Source: Pseudomonas cerasi (GTDB taxonomy: Bacteria; Pseudomonadota; Gammaproteobacteria; Pseudomonadales; Pseudomonadaceae). From it: a stretch of DNA of 64,000 nucleotides. The notes beneath the pieces were generated by a model. The model worked only from the letters and a program-made list of their open reading frames with translations. It had not been told where the DNA came from and made no database searches. The stretch spans positions 124,001 through 188,000 of the forward strand of contig NZ_LT222319.1 in assembly GCF_900074915.1 (NCBI RefSeq). The letters are read 5' to 3'. Every line of letters begins with the position of its first letter. The first letter of the stretch is position 1. Below are positions 39,819 through 49,526 of this stretch, piece by piece. Position numbers and translations under genes: made by a program.

Positions 39819-41315
39819 CTACGCGTGAAAGCTCTGGCCCAGCGCTTCCAGGCGAATGGCCAGCGGCGACAGGCTCTGGCTGCTGGTCGCCAACACACCG
39901 ATATTGGCAGCGGTGTGCTCGGCGATGGTCTGTACCGAGCGCAGCTGATCGGCAATTTCCCGGCTGACGGTGGACTGTTGTTCGGTCGTCGTGGCAATCA
40001 GGCCGTTGAGCTGGGTGATATGGCCGATGCCTTCGCCGACGGCGCGCAAGGATTCCGAAGCGCGCTGGCTGTCCTCGACACAACGCCCGACGCCCTGCAG
40101 GCTGTCGTTCATGGCCGTAGCGGCCTGACGACTGCCTTTTTGCAGGTCTTCGATGATGGTCTGGATTTCCTTGGTCGACGACGCTGTGCGCTGCGCGAGG
40201 TTGCGCACCTCGTCCGCCACCACCGCAAAGCCTCGGCCCTGCTCACCGGCGCGTGCGGCTTCGATTGCAGCATTGAGGGCCAGCAGGTTGGTCTGCTCGG
40301 CAATGCTGCCGATCACGTCCAGCACTTTGCCGATCTGTTCTGACTGGTTGGCCAGGGCCTGTACGGTTTCATCGGTGGTCGTGATGCGTGCGGCAAGCTG
40401 GGTGATTTCGCTCTGCGCACGGTCGACACTGTCGCGCCCGTGGGCGACCTGATCGCTGGCGTCACCGGCCCGCTGCACGGCTTGCGCGACGTGGCTGGAG
40501 ATATCGTTCATGGCTTCGCCCATGCGCTGCATGGCGTTGGTCATGCGGGCGATTTCACTGAGCTGATGCTGCGCACCGGTTTCCAGCGTACCACTGGCCT
40601 TGGCGAGGTCATGACCCAGTTCGCCCAGCCCGCGAGTGTCACGTACCACACCGTCGACCAGGCTGGTGATCTGCGCCAGAAACTGCTCGAAACGTTGCGC
40701 CAGCGAGACATGTTTGCCCGAGCGCTCGCTGGACTGGCTATCGGTAGAGAACTGGTTGGTGGTGGCCAGCATCCGGTCCAGCATGTCCTGATTCTCGACC
40801 GCCTCGGCCTGATTCTGCACGGCCAGGTAAACCAGAATCGCGCTTTCAACGACTACATACACCGCATGCACAAGGACCATGCTCCAGCCGAAGCCGTGGT
40901 GCATGACGTACACCGGGAAGCCGGAGTGCTGCAAGGCATGGAAAACGATGTGGTGGAGAGCGATGGTGACGGCAGCGACCAGAATCGGCAGCCAGTCGCG
41001 GTAGAAGGTCAGCACTGCCAGCAGGACGAAGATGCCGAAATGTATCTCGACCTGCCCGTGGGTCTGATTGATGTGCAGCGCGGTCATGACCATCAGGCCC
41101 ACACCGAAACAGCAACGCATCAATCGGGTGCCGCCGATGGCCCGATACAGCCCGGTCAGCACCACCGCGGTGCCGCCACCGACGATGACTGCCTGGGTGA
41201 AGGTGTCGAACCAGAACGCCAACCCGAGCGCGTAGATGAACAACAGCCAGATCAGACCCAGCATGATCCGGTCGGCCTTGCGGTAATGGTCAAGGAAACG
41301 AGGGGCTACGGGCAT
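39819..41315 (-). CDS. Methyl-accepting chemotaxis protein with multi-span membrane sensor
   Basis: 498 residues from ATG 41315, with AAGGA 8 bases upstream; two in-frame ATGs lie upstream. The N-terminal 200 residues form about six membrane segments with a [20 protein letters not shown] stretch, with no periplasmic sensor domain and no HAMP. The C-terminal coiled-coil signalling domain has the conserved hairpin tip [40 protein letters not shown] (split over about residues 335-375). It would sense a membrane-related or intracellular cue. It converges on the yej operon. Confidence 0.93.
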   Translation of the reverse strand: MPVAPRFLDHYRKADRIMLGLIWLLFIYALGLAFWFDTFTQAVIVGGGTAVVLTGLYRAIGGTRLMRCCFGVGLMVMTALHINQTHGQVEIHFGIFVLLAVLTFYRDWLPILVAAVTIALHHIVFHALQHSGFPVYVMHHGFGWSMVLVHAVYVVVESAILVYLAVQNQAEAVENQDMLDRMLATTNQFSTDSQSSERSGKHVSLAQRFEQFLAQITSLVDGVVRDTRGLGELGHDLAKASGTLETGAQHQLSEIARMTNAMQRMGEAMNDISSHVAQAVQRAGDASDQVAHGRDSVDRAQSEITQLAARITTTDETVQALANQSEQIGKVLDVIGSIAEQTNLLALNAAIEAARAGEQGRGFAVVADEVRNLAQRTASSTKEIQTIIEDLQKGSRQAATAMNDSLQGVGRCVEDSQRASESLRAVGEGIGHITQLNGLIATTTEQQSTVSREIADQLRSVQTIAEHTAANIGVLATSSQSLSPLAIRLEALGQSFHA

Positions 41316-41487
41316 CGAACACATCCTTTTGAAATCCATGGCGACAGGGGCTCCTGCCGGTTTTCAAATCTGCACGAGCAAAAGCCCGGCCAAAGTGCCG
41401 TCCGGATAGTAGCCCTATGCCAGAATTTCAGAAATACATATTCTTTGCCCGGTATTCACGGCTGCGTATGCGGTGCTGCGCAGATCT

Positions 41488-41540
41488 GTGACGCGGAGCG
41501 TCACGCAAGGCATTCCCACGCTGGAGCGTGAGGAACGATA
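41488..41540. repeat. REP palindrome pair
   Basis: GTGACGCGGAGCGTCAC followed by CCACGCTGGAGCGTGAGG; same family as 22701-22755, with the typical GAACGAT end. Confidence 0.8.
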
Positions 41541-41605
41541 GGTGTCAGGGAGATCGCGAGGTGTTCGGGCGAACGCTATCGTGGCTCAGCGCGATACACA
41601 CATCC

Positions 41606-41640
41606 TGTGGGAGCGAGCTTGCTCGCGAAGAGGCCAGTCA
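41606..41640. repeat. Second type of Pseudomonas REP
   Basis: TGTGGGAGCGAGCTTGCTCG with an inner GCGAGC/GCTCGC palindrome, the P. fluorescens/P. putida-type REP core. Confidence 0.75.
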
Positions 41641-41786
41641 GCCTTGATATCAGGTCGCTTTAACCACCGCCTTCGAAGCAATGCAGATCGCCGTCCCGGT
41701 CACTCCCACAATCCACATGGCCCTCGTGCCCATGCTCTGAAGTGGGTATGCCGTTCCGGACGCTCCTCGTCCTCTTGGCTGGAGCT

Positions 41787-42275
41787 TCAGTGGCGCAACA
41801 GTTTGCGCAGCGGTACGCCGTCTTTCATGACCGGGGATTTGATGACGATGTAGCTGAAGTACTTGGAGATGCCGATGTTCTTGTCCAGCAGCTCTTCGAT
41901 CACTTCCTGGTAATGCTGAATGCTGCGGGTCATGAAGCGCACCAGGTAATCGTAGCCGCCGCTGATCAGGTGGCATTCCAGCACTTCGTCGACGTGACGG
42001 ATGTTGGCTTCGAATTTGGCGAAGTCTTCGCGCTTGTGATCGCTGAGGGAGATTTCCGTGAACACGGTGACCGATTCGGTGATCTTGGCCAGATTGAGGT
42101 GCGCCTTGTAGCTGGAAATATAACCTGCCGACTCCAGACGTTTGACGCGTTGCAGGCAAGGGCTCGCGGAAAGTCCGACGGCATCGGCCAGGCTGACGTT
42201 GGTCATGCGCCCGTCTTTCTGGAGTTCTACCAAAATATTGATATCAATCCGATCCAGTTTGACCAAGCCTTCCAT
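41787..42275 (-). CDS. Lrp/AsnC-family transcriptional regulator
   Basis: 162 residues: helix-turn-helix LDRIDINILVELQKDGRMTNVSLADAVGLSASPCLQRVKRLE at about 6-47 and a RAM domain with HVDEVLECHLISGGYDYLVRFM near 92-113. It lies next to the HAD and GabT-like genes on the same strand and probably controls the amino-acid catabolic block to its right. Confidence 0.94.
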   Translation of the reverse strand: MEGLVKLDRIDINILVELQKDGRMTNVSLADAVGLSASPCLQRVKRLESAGYISSYKAHLNLAKITESVTVFTEISLSDHKREDFAKFEANIRHVDEVLECHLISGGYDYLVRFMTRSIQHYQEVIEELLDKNIGISKYFSYIVIKSPVMKDGVPLRKLLRH

Positions 42276-42322
42276 TACCTACCTCTTGTATTGCCATTCA
42301 CGGTGCCTACCTTCTAGCAAAA

Positions 42323-42997
42323 TCAGCGCCGTAAAGACAGCTGATGCTGAGCGACCAGATCGGCCATGCTGTTGATGCACAGGTCGGCGGTGCATGGCTG
42401 ACGGTGTTGCTCACGGCTGCGGCGGATCAGGCACAGCCCGCCAGTGCTCAGCGCCGAGGCCGGTGGGCGTGACACTATCAAGGTGTCACGCGGCTCCAGA
42501 TCCATGTCGGCAAGCCACGCCGTGTCGTCCAGCGGGTGGGTGGTCAGTGACAGCAGGCTGTCGGGCTCGAGCCCCAGTCGTTCGCACAGCACACCGCGAT
42601 CCTGCAGGTCGCGGTCGGCGTACACCAGCAATCGATAGAACTTGCGCAGGTAGAGCATCGCGCCGGGCGCATCCTCGAACAGCGTCCAGTTCGGCACCGA
42701 GCGGGCGAAGGTCATGCCCTCTTCCCAACTCGCCTTGATCCCCAGGCGTTCGGCCAGCTGTCGATGCGCAAAGCACAGCAGCCCGCTGAAACCCAGTTCG
42801 TCGAAGCGCGGGTACAAGGTGCGGACCACGTCATTGAACTCGGTCAGCACCTGATCTTTCTCCGGCGTATTCAGGCCGTTTTCCAGCAGCGGCTGCAACG
42901 CCGCCCAGACACCTGAATCACGGTCCACCAGCACTTCATCACAATCGATCAGCAGTGCGCGGTAATCAATAAGCCCCATGGCAGGCAACGTCTCCAT
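42323..42997 (-). CDS. HAD-like hydrolase
   Basis: 224 residues from 42997 (218 if ATG 42979 is used). Motif I reads IDCDEVLVDRDSG near residues 16-28, keeping the nucleophile Asp but with Asp-Glu-Val after it, as in some HAD proteins. Motif II is in LLVYADRDLQ near 118. Motif III/IV are less clear (WLADMDLEPRD...). The C-terminus has a Cys-containing tail. It sits between the Lrp regulator and the GabT-like gene. Function unknown. Confidence 0.8.
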   Translation of the reverse strand: METLPAMGLIDYRALLIDCDEVLVDRDSGVWAALQPLLENGLNTPEKDQVLTEFNDVVRTLYPRFDELGFSGLLCFAHRQLAERLGIKASWEEGMTFARSVPNWTLFEDAPGAMLYLRKFYRLLVYADRDLQDRGVLCERLGLEPDSLLSLTTHPLDDTAWLADMDLEPRDTLIVSRPPASALSTGGLCLIRRSREQHRQPCTADLCINSMADLVAQHQLSLRR

Positions 42998-43060
42998 TCA
43001 ACAATGATCCCCAGCGCGGGTGGTCGCAGCGTCTCGCGACGGCCGCGACCACGCTTGCGC

Positions 43061-44365
43061 TCAGCTGGACTTCAATACTCGTGCCAAGGCAGCGTCGAGA
43101 ATGCCCAGTGCTTCATCGATCTGCTGCTCGGTGGTCACCAGTGGGGCCAGGAAACGCAGGACGTTGCGGTACACGCCGCACTTGATCACCAGCAGGCCGC
43201 CGATGCGCGCCTGATCGATGACCTTCTGGTTAAGATCGGCGTCCGGACTGCGTGCCGCGTCATTCTTGACCATCTCCATGGCGAGCATGAAACCCGTGCC
43301 GCGCACGTCGCCAATACACGCGTAACGTTCTTTGAGCGCAAGCAGACCCGCACGCAGACGTTCGCCCAACTGCTCGCCGCGTGCCAGCAGGTTTTCCTGC
43401 TCGTACGTGTCGATCACCGCCAGCGCAGCGGCGCACGACAGCGCATTACCGCCGTAGGTGCCGCCCAGGCCGCCCGGAAGCGGTGCGTCCATGATCTCGG
43501 CACGCCCGACCACGCCCGACAGCGGCATGCCGCCCGCGAGGCTCTTGGCCACCGTCACCAGATCAGGCTGGATACCCGAATGCTCGAAACCGAACCATTT
43601 GCCGGTCCGCCCGAAACCGGACTGGATTTCATCGACAATCAGCACGATGCCGTGTTGCTCGGTCAGCGCACGCAAGGCCTTCATGAACTCCACTGGCGCA
43701 GTCAGGAAGCCGCCATCGCCCTGCATTGGCTCGATCAGAATCGCCGCCACACGCTCCGGTGCAACCTGAGTGGCCAACAGCTCGTGCAACGCCGCCAGCG
43801 CGACTTCGCTGGTCACGCCGCGATACTCGTTCGGGTACGGCGTGTGGAACACTTCGGGGGCCATCGGGCCGAAATTCTGTTTGTACGGCTGGCTCATGCC
43901 GGTCAGCGTGGTGCCAAGCAGCGTACGGCCATGAAAACCGCCGCGGAACGAGATGATTGCCGGGCGATTGGTGTGGGCGCGGGCGATTTTCACCGCGTTT
44001 TCGACCGCTTCGGCGCCGGAGGTGAAAAGCACGGCCTTGTGATCGATGCCGCTCTGACCCGCGATGAGATGGCTCAGGCGTTTGGCCAGGTCCAGATAGG
44101 GCTGATAGGACGCCACCTGAAAGCAGGCGTGGGTGACTTTGGTCAGTTGCGCCTGAATCGCCGCGACCACGTTCGGGTGGTTGTGGCCGATGTTCAACAC
44201 GCCGATACCGCCGACGAAATCCAGATAGCGCTTGCCATCGACGTCCCACAATTCAGAACCCTGTGCCCGGTCGATGACCAGCGGGTGGGCCGTGACAATC
44301 CCGCGCGGCACGAACTGATCGCGCTGGCGGAGCAGATGAGGGGTTTCGTCGACTTTTCTGTTCAT
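43061..44365 (-). CDS. gabT: 4-aminobutyrate-type aminotransferase (GabT-like)
   Basis: 434 residues, a class-III PLP aminotransferase. Key elements: GVLNIGHNHP near 54, FTSGAEAVENAVKIAR near 114 (cofactor phosphate), FRGGFHGRT near 139, EPMQGDGG near 208, IVDEIQSGFGRTGK near 241 (Asp to PLP nitrogen) and the Schiff-base Lys in TVAKSLAGGMPLSG near 271. Transfers an omega-amino group to 2-oxoglutarate, giving an aldehyde. The GabD-like gene at 45631 would oxidise that product. It differs from the usual 425-residue GabT by a few residues, so the real substrate may be another omega-amino acid. Confidence 0.88.
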   Translation of the reverse strand: MNRKVDETPHLLRQRDQFVPRGIVTAHPLVIDRAQGSELWDVDGKRYLDFVGGIGVLNIGHNHPNVVAAIQAQLTKVTHACFQVASYQPYLDLAKRLSHLIAGQSGIDHKAVLFTSGAEAVENAVKIARAHTNRPAIISFRGGFHGRTLLGTTLTGMSQPYKQNFGPMAPEVFHTPYPNEYRGVTSEVALAALHELLATQVAPERVAAILIEPMQGDGGFLTAPVEFMKALRALTEQHGIVLIVDEIQSGFGRTGKWFGFEHSGIQPDLVTVAKSLAGGMPLSGVVGRAEIMDAPLPGGLGGTYGGNALSCAAALAVIDTYEQENLLARGEQLGERLRAGLLALKERYACIGDVRGTGFMLAMEMVKNDAARSPDADLNQKVIDQARIGGLLVIKCGVYRNVLRFLAPLVTTEQQIDEALGILDAALARVLKSS

Positions 44366-44649
44366 GGTTATACCTGTCGTGGGCCAGGCAGCCGGCGGGG
44401 TGGCTGCGATGCTGTTCAGGTTAAGCGTTCAGCGAAATGATCTACGCCGAACTTGCCCCCTCAGATGTCCATATCGACTGTTTTTCGCCTTGCAAACGGC
44501 AGATTCCTTCATGCCCGCAAATCGCCATGCAATCTGCCGGGCAGCGGCGCTTTTCGGACATTGGAGAGGCCAGGAAGCAGGCGTTTCGACAGATCCTGCT
44601 TTGCATTTGCGGCATGATGGGGCTCCCCTTTCATGCTCAGGAAATGCCC

Positions 44650-45579
44650 ATGCCCGCCCTGCTCTACAAAGCCGATCCCGCACGTGCCGAACGATGGCGC
44701 GTCCTGTTTGCCGAGCACGCGCCGGACATTGAATGGAGGGTATGGCCGGACATCGGCGACCCGGCCGACATCCACTATCTGGGTGCCTGGCTGGCGCCCG
44801 ATGATCTGCAGGAGCTGTTGCCCAACCTGAAAGTGCTGTTCGCCCTCTCGGCAGGTGTGGACCAGCTGGACCTGAGCCGTATTCCGAAATCGCTGCCGGT
44901 GGTGCGTCTGCTGGACCCCGGCATCAGTCACGGGATGTGTGAGTACGCAACCTTTGCCGTGCTGAGCCTGCACCGGGAAATGCTGCGTTATCGGCAGCAG
45001 CAGGTTGAAGGCGTCTGGAAAGCCCACCCGCTGATACCGGCAAGGCAACGTCGAGTGGGCGTGATGGGGCTTGGGTTGCAGGCGCAGCATATTCTGTCGA
45101 GCCTCAAACCGTTCGGTTTCCAACTGTCGGGCTGGGCGCGTAGCGAGCATCGAATCGACGCTGTCGAGTGCTATGCCGGGGAAGGGCAACTGCAAGCCTT
45201 TCTGGGGCAGTGCGACATTTTGCTGTGTGTACTGCCGCTGACCGGGCAGACCGAAGGCATCCTCAATCGTCAGCTTTTCGAACAATTGCCCAAGGGTGCC
45301 GCGCTGATCAATATGGGTCGTGGCGGGCATCTGGTGGAAGCGGACTTGCTGGAAGCGCTGGACAGCGGCCAACTCAGCGCTGCGGTACTGGATGTGCTGC
45401 AGCAGGAACCGGCGGCAGCCGACCATCCGTTCTGGACCCACCCGAAGATCCTGCTGACCCCACATGTGGCGGCCATGACCCAGCCGGAAAGCGCCTTTCC
45501 TGGCCTGCTCGATAACATTCGCCGTTTTGAGCGTGGTGAAGCGATGCAGGGGCAGGTGGATCGCGGCCAGGGTTACTGA
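44650..45579 (+). CDS. ghrA: 2-hydroxyacid dehydrogenase (glyoxylate/hydroxypyruvate reductase, GhrA-like)
   Basis: 309 residues from ATG 44650, with AGGA 8 bases upstream (ATG 44644 is too close to it). NAD(P)-binding GLGLQAQHIL near 140-149 and GWARSEHRID, catalytic Arg in NMGRGGHLVE near 220, Glu near 250 and His in LLTPHVAAMT near 272. Family members reduce glyoxylate or hydroxypyruvate. It stands divergent from gabT and convergent with the aldehyde dehydrogenase, with its own start, so its product need not belong to that cluster. Confidence 0.9.
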   Translation: MPALLYKADPARAERWRVLFAEHAPDIEWRVWPDIGDPADIHYLGAWLAPDDLQELLPNLKVLFALSAGVDQLDLSRIPKSLPVVRLLDPGISHGMCEYATFAVLSLHREMLRYRQQQVEGVWKAHPLIPARQRRVGVMGLGLQAQHILSSLKPFGFQLSGWARSEHRIDAVECYAGEGQLQAFLGQCDILLCVLPLTGQTEGILNRQLFEQLPKGAALINMGRGGHLVEADLLEALDSGQLSAAVLDVLQQEPAAADHPFWTHPKILLTPHVAAMTQPESAFPGLLDNIRRFERGEAMQGQVDRGQGY

Positions 45580-45590
45580 TGCGTTGGATT

Positions 45591-45631
45591 ATCGTTCCCC
45601 ACGCTCCGCGTTGGTACGCCGTTCTGAACGC
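45591..45631. repeat. REP element between ghrA and aldehyde dehydrogenase genes
   Basis: ATCGTTCCCCACGCTCCGCGTTGG followed by CGCCGTTCTGAACG, the reverse complement of the same REP core seen at 22701 and 60073, at the junction of two convergent genes. Confidence 0.75.
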
Positions 45632-47088
45632 TACAACCCCCCCACATGAAACGCCTTCACTTCCAGGTATTCATCCAGTCCGTAGCTGGAGCCTTCGCGG
45701 CCCAGGCCGGATTGTTTGATGCCGCCGAACGGGGCGACTTCCATGGAGATGATGCCGGTGTTGATGCCGACCATGCCGAATTCCAGCGCCTCGCCGAAAC
45801 GCCATGAGCGACGCAGGTCCTGGGTGAAGTAATACGCACCCAGGCCATAAGGCGTGGCGTTGGCCAGTGCCAGCGCTTCGGCTTCATCTGTGAAGCGCAT
45901 CAGCGGCGCGACCGGGCCGAAGGTTTCTTCGTTGGCCAGCAGCATGCCCGCGTGGGTATCGCCCAGTACCGTGGGCTGGACGAACTGGCTGGTGCCGTCG
46001 GGAGAGCCGCCGTGCAGCAGTTTCGCCCCCTGGCTCAGCGCATCGTCGATATGCCGGGCGACTTTGCTGACCGCTGCCGGGTTGATCAGCGGGCCGATGG
46101 TCACGCCCTCTTCCAGGCCGTTGCCGACCTTGAGCTTGGCGACCTCTTCCACCAGCCGTGCAGCGAAACGGTCGTAGATGCCGTTTTGCACCAGAATCCG
46201 GTTGGCGCACACGCAGGTCTGCCCGGCGTTGCGGAATTTGCTGAGCATGATGCCCGTCACCGCCTGTTCCAGGTCCGCGTCGTCAAACACGATGAAGGGC
46301 GCGTTGCCGCCCAGTTCGAGGCTCAGACGTTTGATGTGTTCAGCGCTCTGGCGCATCAGCAGACGGCCGACCGGCGTCGAACCGGTGAAGGAAATCTTGC
46401 GCACCACCGGGTTGCCGGTCAGTTCTTCGCCAATCCCGGCGGGCATGCCAGTGATGACATTGAACACCCCGGCAGGAATGCCCACGCGCTCGGCCAGTAC
46501 CGCCAGCGCGAGGGCTGACAAGGGCGTGAGGTCCGATGGCTTGACGATGATCGGGCACCCTGCGGCCAAGGCTGGCGCACACTTGCGGGTGATCATGGCG
46601 TTGGGGAAATTCCACGGCGTGATCGCGGCGCAGACACCCACCGGCTGCTTGAGGGTCATCAAGCGACGGTCTGCGCTGGGGGCGGGAATGGTTTCACCGT
46701 ACGAGCGGCGCGCCTCCTCGGCGAACCATTTGACGAAGCTGGCACCGTAGCGGATCTCGCCGCGCGACTCGTTCAGCGGCTTGCCCTGCTCAAGGGTCAT
46801 GATCAGCGCCAGGTCTTCGACGTTGTCGAGCATTGCCTGATGCCAGCGCTCCAGCAGCGCCGCGCGTTCGGCCGCGGGACGCGCGCGCCAAGCAGGCCAG
46901 GCGCGATCGGCCGCTTCGATTGCACGTCGGGTTTCGACGCCCTGCAGGGCCGGTACCTGCGCCAGCATCTCGCCGGTGGCCGGGTCGCTGATGGTCAGGG
47001 TTGCACCATCGTCAGCGCTGATCCATTGCCCATCGACGTAGGCGCGGTCTACCAGCAGGCTGGGGTCTTTCAACTGATTCTTGAGCAT
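45631..47088 (-). CDS. NAD(P)-dependent succinate-semialdehyde-type dehydrogenase
   Basis: 485 residues, aldehyde dehydrogenase superfamily, GabD-like. Motifs: PWNFPNAMITRK near 155 (start of cofactor-binding), SFTGSTPVGRLL near 230, LELGGNAPFIVFDDADLE near 255 with the general-base Glu, catalytic Cys in NAGQTCVCANRI near 285, and EETFGPVAPL near 383. Oxidises succinic semialdehyde or a similar aldehyde to its acid. The stop overlaps a REP element. 114 bases separate it from the deacylase gene. Confidence 0.92.
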   Translation of the reverse strand: MLKNQLKDPSLLVDRAYVDGQWISADDGATLTISDPATGEMLAQVPALQGVETRRAIEAADRAWPAWRARPAAERAALLERWHQAMLDNVEDLALIMTLEQGKPLNESRGEIRYGASFVKWFAEEARRSYGETIPAPSADRRLMTLKQPVGVCAAITPWNFPNAMITRKCAPALAAGCPIIVKPSDLTPLSALALAVLAERVGIPAGVFNVITGMPAGIGEELTGNPVVRKISFTGSTPVGRLLMRQSAEHIKRLSLELGGNAPFIVFDDADLEQAVTGIMLSKFRNAGQTCVCANRILVQNGIYDRFAARLVEEVAKLKVGNGLEEGVTIGPLINPAAVSKVARHIDDALSQGAKLLHGGSPDGTSQFVQPTVLGDTHAGMLLANEETFGPVAPLMRFTDEAEALALANATPYGLGAYYFTQDLRRSWRFGEALEFGMVGINTGIISMEVAPFGGIKQSGLGREGSSYGLDEYLEVKAFHVGGL

Positions 47089-47202
47089 GATCGAGTCCTG
47101 TTCCGGGATGACTGCCAGTCTAGGCAGACGCCACAGTCCAGGATGCTGAAAGCAGGATAACGGCAGCGTCCGATGCTGAAATTTGCCTGCGGACGGCAGC
47201 CT

Positions 47203-48360
47203 CTACTGCTTCAACGACCCCAGCAGGCTCTGCAGAAACCGCTCGCCCGCGTCCATCTGGCTCTCGTCGATAAACTCGTCCGGCTTGTGTGCCTGCTCGA
47301 TGGAGCCTGGCCCGCAGACCACCACCGGCACATTCAGGCGCCCGGCGAACAGGCCGCCCTCGGTGCCATAAGAGACCTTGATGTGCTGTGTGCCCGGTTC
47401 GGCAAACGCATGCAGCATGCGCACCGCCTCAACGCTCGGATGGGTCTCCAGCGCCGGGTATTCGTTCATCACCTCGATCTCGATGTCCGCCACTCCCGAC
47501 AGCTGTCGCGCTTCACGTACCAGCACTTCGGCACGCTCGCGCAGCTGCTCCAGCAATAGATCGGGGTTGTCGCCCGGCAGGTTGCGGAACTCGAATTCCA
47601 TGGTGCACAGGTTGGGCACGATGTTCAGCGCCTTGCCGCCATCGATACGGCCGATGTGCAGGGTGCTGTAGGGAATGTCGTAGCCCTCGTCACGCGCGCC
47701 CTGCTGTTCGATCTGCTTCTGGCTCTTGCGCAGCTCGGCGATGAAATCGCTGGCCAGATGAATCGCGTTGACCGCTCTTGGGGCCAGCGAGGAATGCGCT
47801 TCCTGGCCTCGACAGAAGGTGCGATAGGACGCCTTGCCCTTGTGACCGACAGCGAACTGCATCAGGGTCGGCTCGCCAACCACGCACAGGAACGGGCGTA
47901 CCGGTGCCAGATGCAGGACGTCGAGCAGACGCCGCACACCGACACAGCCGATCTCTTCGTCGTGGGACAGCGCCAATTGCAGCGGTCGCATCAGGGGCAT
48001 GTCCGCGGCATTGAGCATCGCGTCGATAGCCAGGGCGATAAAGCCCTTCATGTCGCAGGTGCCACGGCCGTAGATGCGCCCGTCACGCAGGGTGGCCTGA
48101 AACGGCGGCATCGTCCACGCCTGACCGGCCGCAGGAACCACGTCGGTGTGGCCGGACAGCAGCACGCCGGGTACATCACGCGGGCCGGTGCTGGCGAACA
48201 GGTTGGCCTTCTTGCCGGTCTCGTCCTTGACGATCAGCGACTCGATGCCTTTGCTGGCCAACAGTTCACGGACGTATTCGATCAGCGCCATGTTCGGCTC
48301 CGACGACACGGTGTCGAAGGCGATCAGGCGCTTGAGGATTTCCAGTGCGCGTGGGCTCAT
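47203..48360 (-). CDS. ArgE/M20-family N-acyl amino-acid deacylase
   Basis: 385 residues, zinc M20 hydrolase of the acetylornithine deacetylase/succinyl-diaminopimelate desuccinylase group. SGHTDVVPA near 69-77 and GRGTCDMKGFIALA near 97-110 provide the zinc His/Asp and bridging Asp; HDEEIGCVG near 133 holds the catalytic Glu. Cleaves the acyl group from an N-acylated amino acid. Its ATG overlaps the stop of the upstream oxidase gene by four bases (ATGA), so it belongs to the same operon. The operon context argues against arginine synthesis and for catabolism. Confidence 0.88.
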   Translation of the reverse strand: MSPRALEILKRLIAFDTVSSEPNMALIEYVRELLASKGIESLIVKDETGKKANLFASTGPRDVPGVLLSGHTDVVPAAGQAWTMPPFQATLRDGRIYGRGTCDMKGFIALAIDAMLNAADMPLMRPLQLALSHDEEIGCVGVRRLLDVLHLAPVRPFLCVVGEPTLMQFAVGHKGKASYRTFCRGQEAHSSLAPRAVNAIHLASDFIAELRKSQKQIEQQGARDEGYDIPYSTLHIGRIDGGKALNIVPNLCTMEFEFRNLPGDNPDLLLEQLRERAEVLVREARQLSGVADIEIEVMNEYPALETHPSVEAVRMLHAFAEPGTQHIKVSYGTEGGLFAGRLNVPVVVCGPGSIEQAHKPDEFIDESQMDAGERFLQSLLGSLKQ

Positions 48361-49526
48361 GAGGCTTTACTCGTCTGTTCAGTGAGGTTGTCCACAAGGC
48401 TGACATCAAACCGGCGAATGTCGAACGGGCTGATCGAGGTGCTGGTCGCGCCGGTGCTGATCAGCTCAGCCATCACGTCGCCCACGCCCGGACCGAGCTG
48501 GAAGCCGTGGCCGCAGAAGCCGAACGCATAGAACAGGCCGTCGACCTTGCCGCTGCGACCCATCACCGGCAGCGAATCCGGCGTGTAGCCTTCGATGCCG
48601 CTCCACACGCGGATGATGTTCAGGTTGCCGACGCCGGGCAACAGGCGACGCATTTGCTGCACCTGATTGATGATGCTGCGCGGCTCGACGTAGGCGCGGC
48701 GGTTGATCATGTCCGGCTTGCTGCGAAAACCACCACCGATGACGATGTTGCCGCGTGCGATCTGCCGGAAGTAGATCACTTCGTGAGGGATTTTGGTGAA
48801 CACACCGATCACTGTCGGCAATGCATACGGCACCGGCTCGGTCACGGCCATCTGCGGACCGTGGGTGTCCAGCGGCACGGACTCACCAAACTGCGTGGAG
48901 AGTTTCTGTCCCCAGGCGCCAGCGGTGATCAGCAACTGATCGGCGGTGAATATGCGCCCGTCAGTGGTGGTGACTTCGAATTCGTGACCGACCTTTTCCA
49001 CATGGGCCACTTCGGTACGCTCTTCGATCCGCGCCCCGGCCCGAATCGCCGCGCGGGCGAAAGCCGGTGCTGCCAGACGCGGGTTGGCGTGGCCATCGTG
49101 TGGCGCGTAGGAGCCGCCCTTCACGTCCGGCCCGAGAAACGGAAAGCGCTCGTGCAGTGCTTTCCCGCTATAGATTTTCAGGTCCAGCTCACGGGCTTCC
49201 GGGGCCGCTGCGTAGGCTTCCAGTTCGGCGATTTCGTCCTCGCGATAGCAGACGCGCATGTGGCCGCTGGGTAGGAATTCCAGGTCTTCACCGATCAGCT
49301 CCGGCAGCCGCTGCCATAACGCTCTGGAACGGTTGGCGAGTTCCAGCTGGCCAAGATGCCGCCCCTGACGGCGCACGTTGCCGAAGTTCACGCCGCTGGC
49401 GTACTGGCCGATCACGTCGCGCTCCAGCAGCGTCACCGACTTGCCGCGCTGGCGCAGAAAGAAGGCTGACGCCGAGCCCATGAAGCCACCGCCGACAATC
49501 AGCACATCGACTCTCGGCTGCCTCAT
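48357..49526 (-). CDS. FAD-dependent oxidase subunit (DAO family; HcnC/OoxB-like)
   Basis: 389 residues. FAD-binding GGGFMGSASAFFLRQRGKSVTLLERD near 11-36, a substrate-domain GQYASGVNFGNVRRQGR stretch and the C-terminal GVEGYTPDSLPVMGRSG. It resembles the beta subunit of the HcnABC hydrogen-cyanide synthase and the homologous octopine/nopaline oxidases. With the next two genes it forms a three-subunit enzyme of that kind. Each junction is a four-base ATGA overlap. Confidence 0.88.
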   Translation of the reverse strand: MRQPRVDVLIVGGGFMGSASAFFLRQRGKSVTLLERDVIGQYASGVNFGNVRRQGRHLGQLELANRSRALWQRLPELIGEDLEFLPSGHMRVCYREDEIAELEAYAAAPEARELDLKIYSGKALHERFPFLGPDVKGGSYAPHDGHANPRLAAPAFARAAIRAGARIEERTEVAHVEKVGHEFEVTTTDGRIFTADQLLITAGAWGQKLSTQFGESVPLDTHGPQMAVTEPVPYALPTVIGVFTKIPHEVIYFRQIARGNIVIGGGFRSKPDMINRRAYVEPRSIINQVQQMRRLLPGVGNLNIIRVWSGIEGYTPDSLPVMGRSGKVDGLFYAFGFCGHGFQLGPGVGDVMAELISTGATSTSISPFDIRRFDVSLVDNLTEQTSKAS

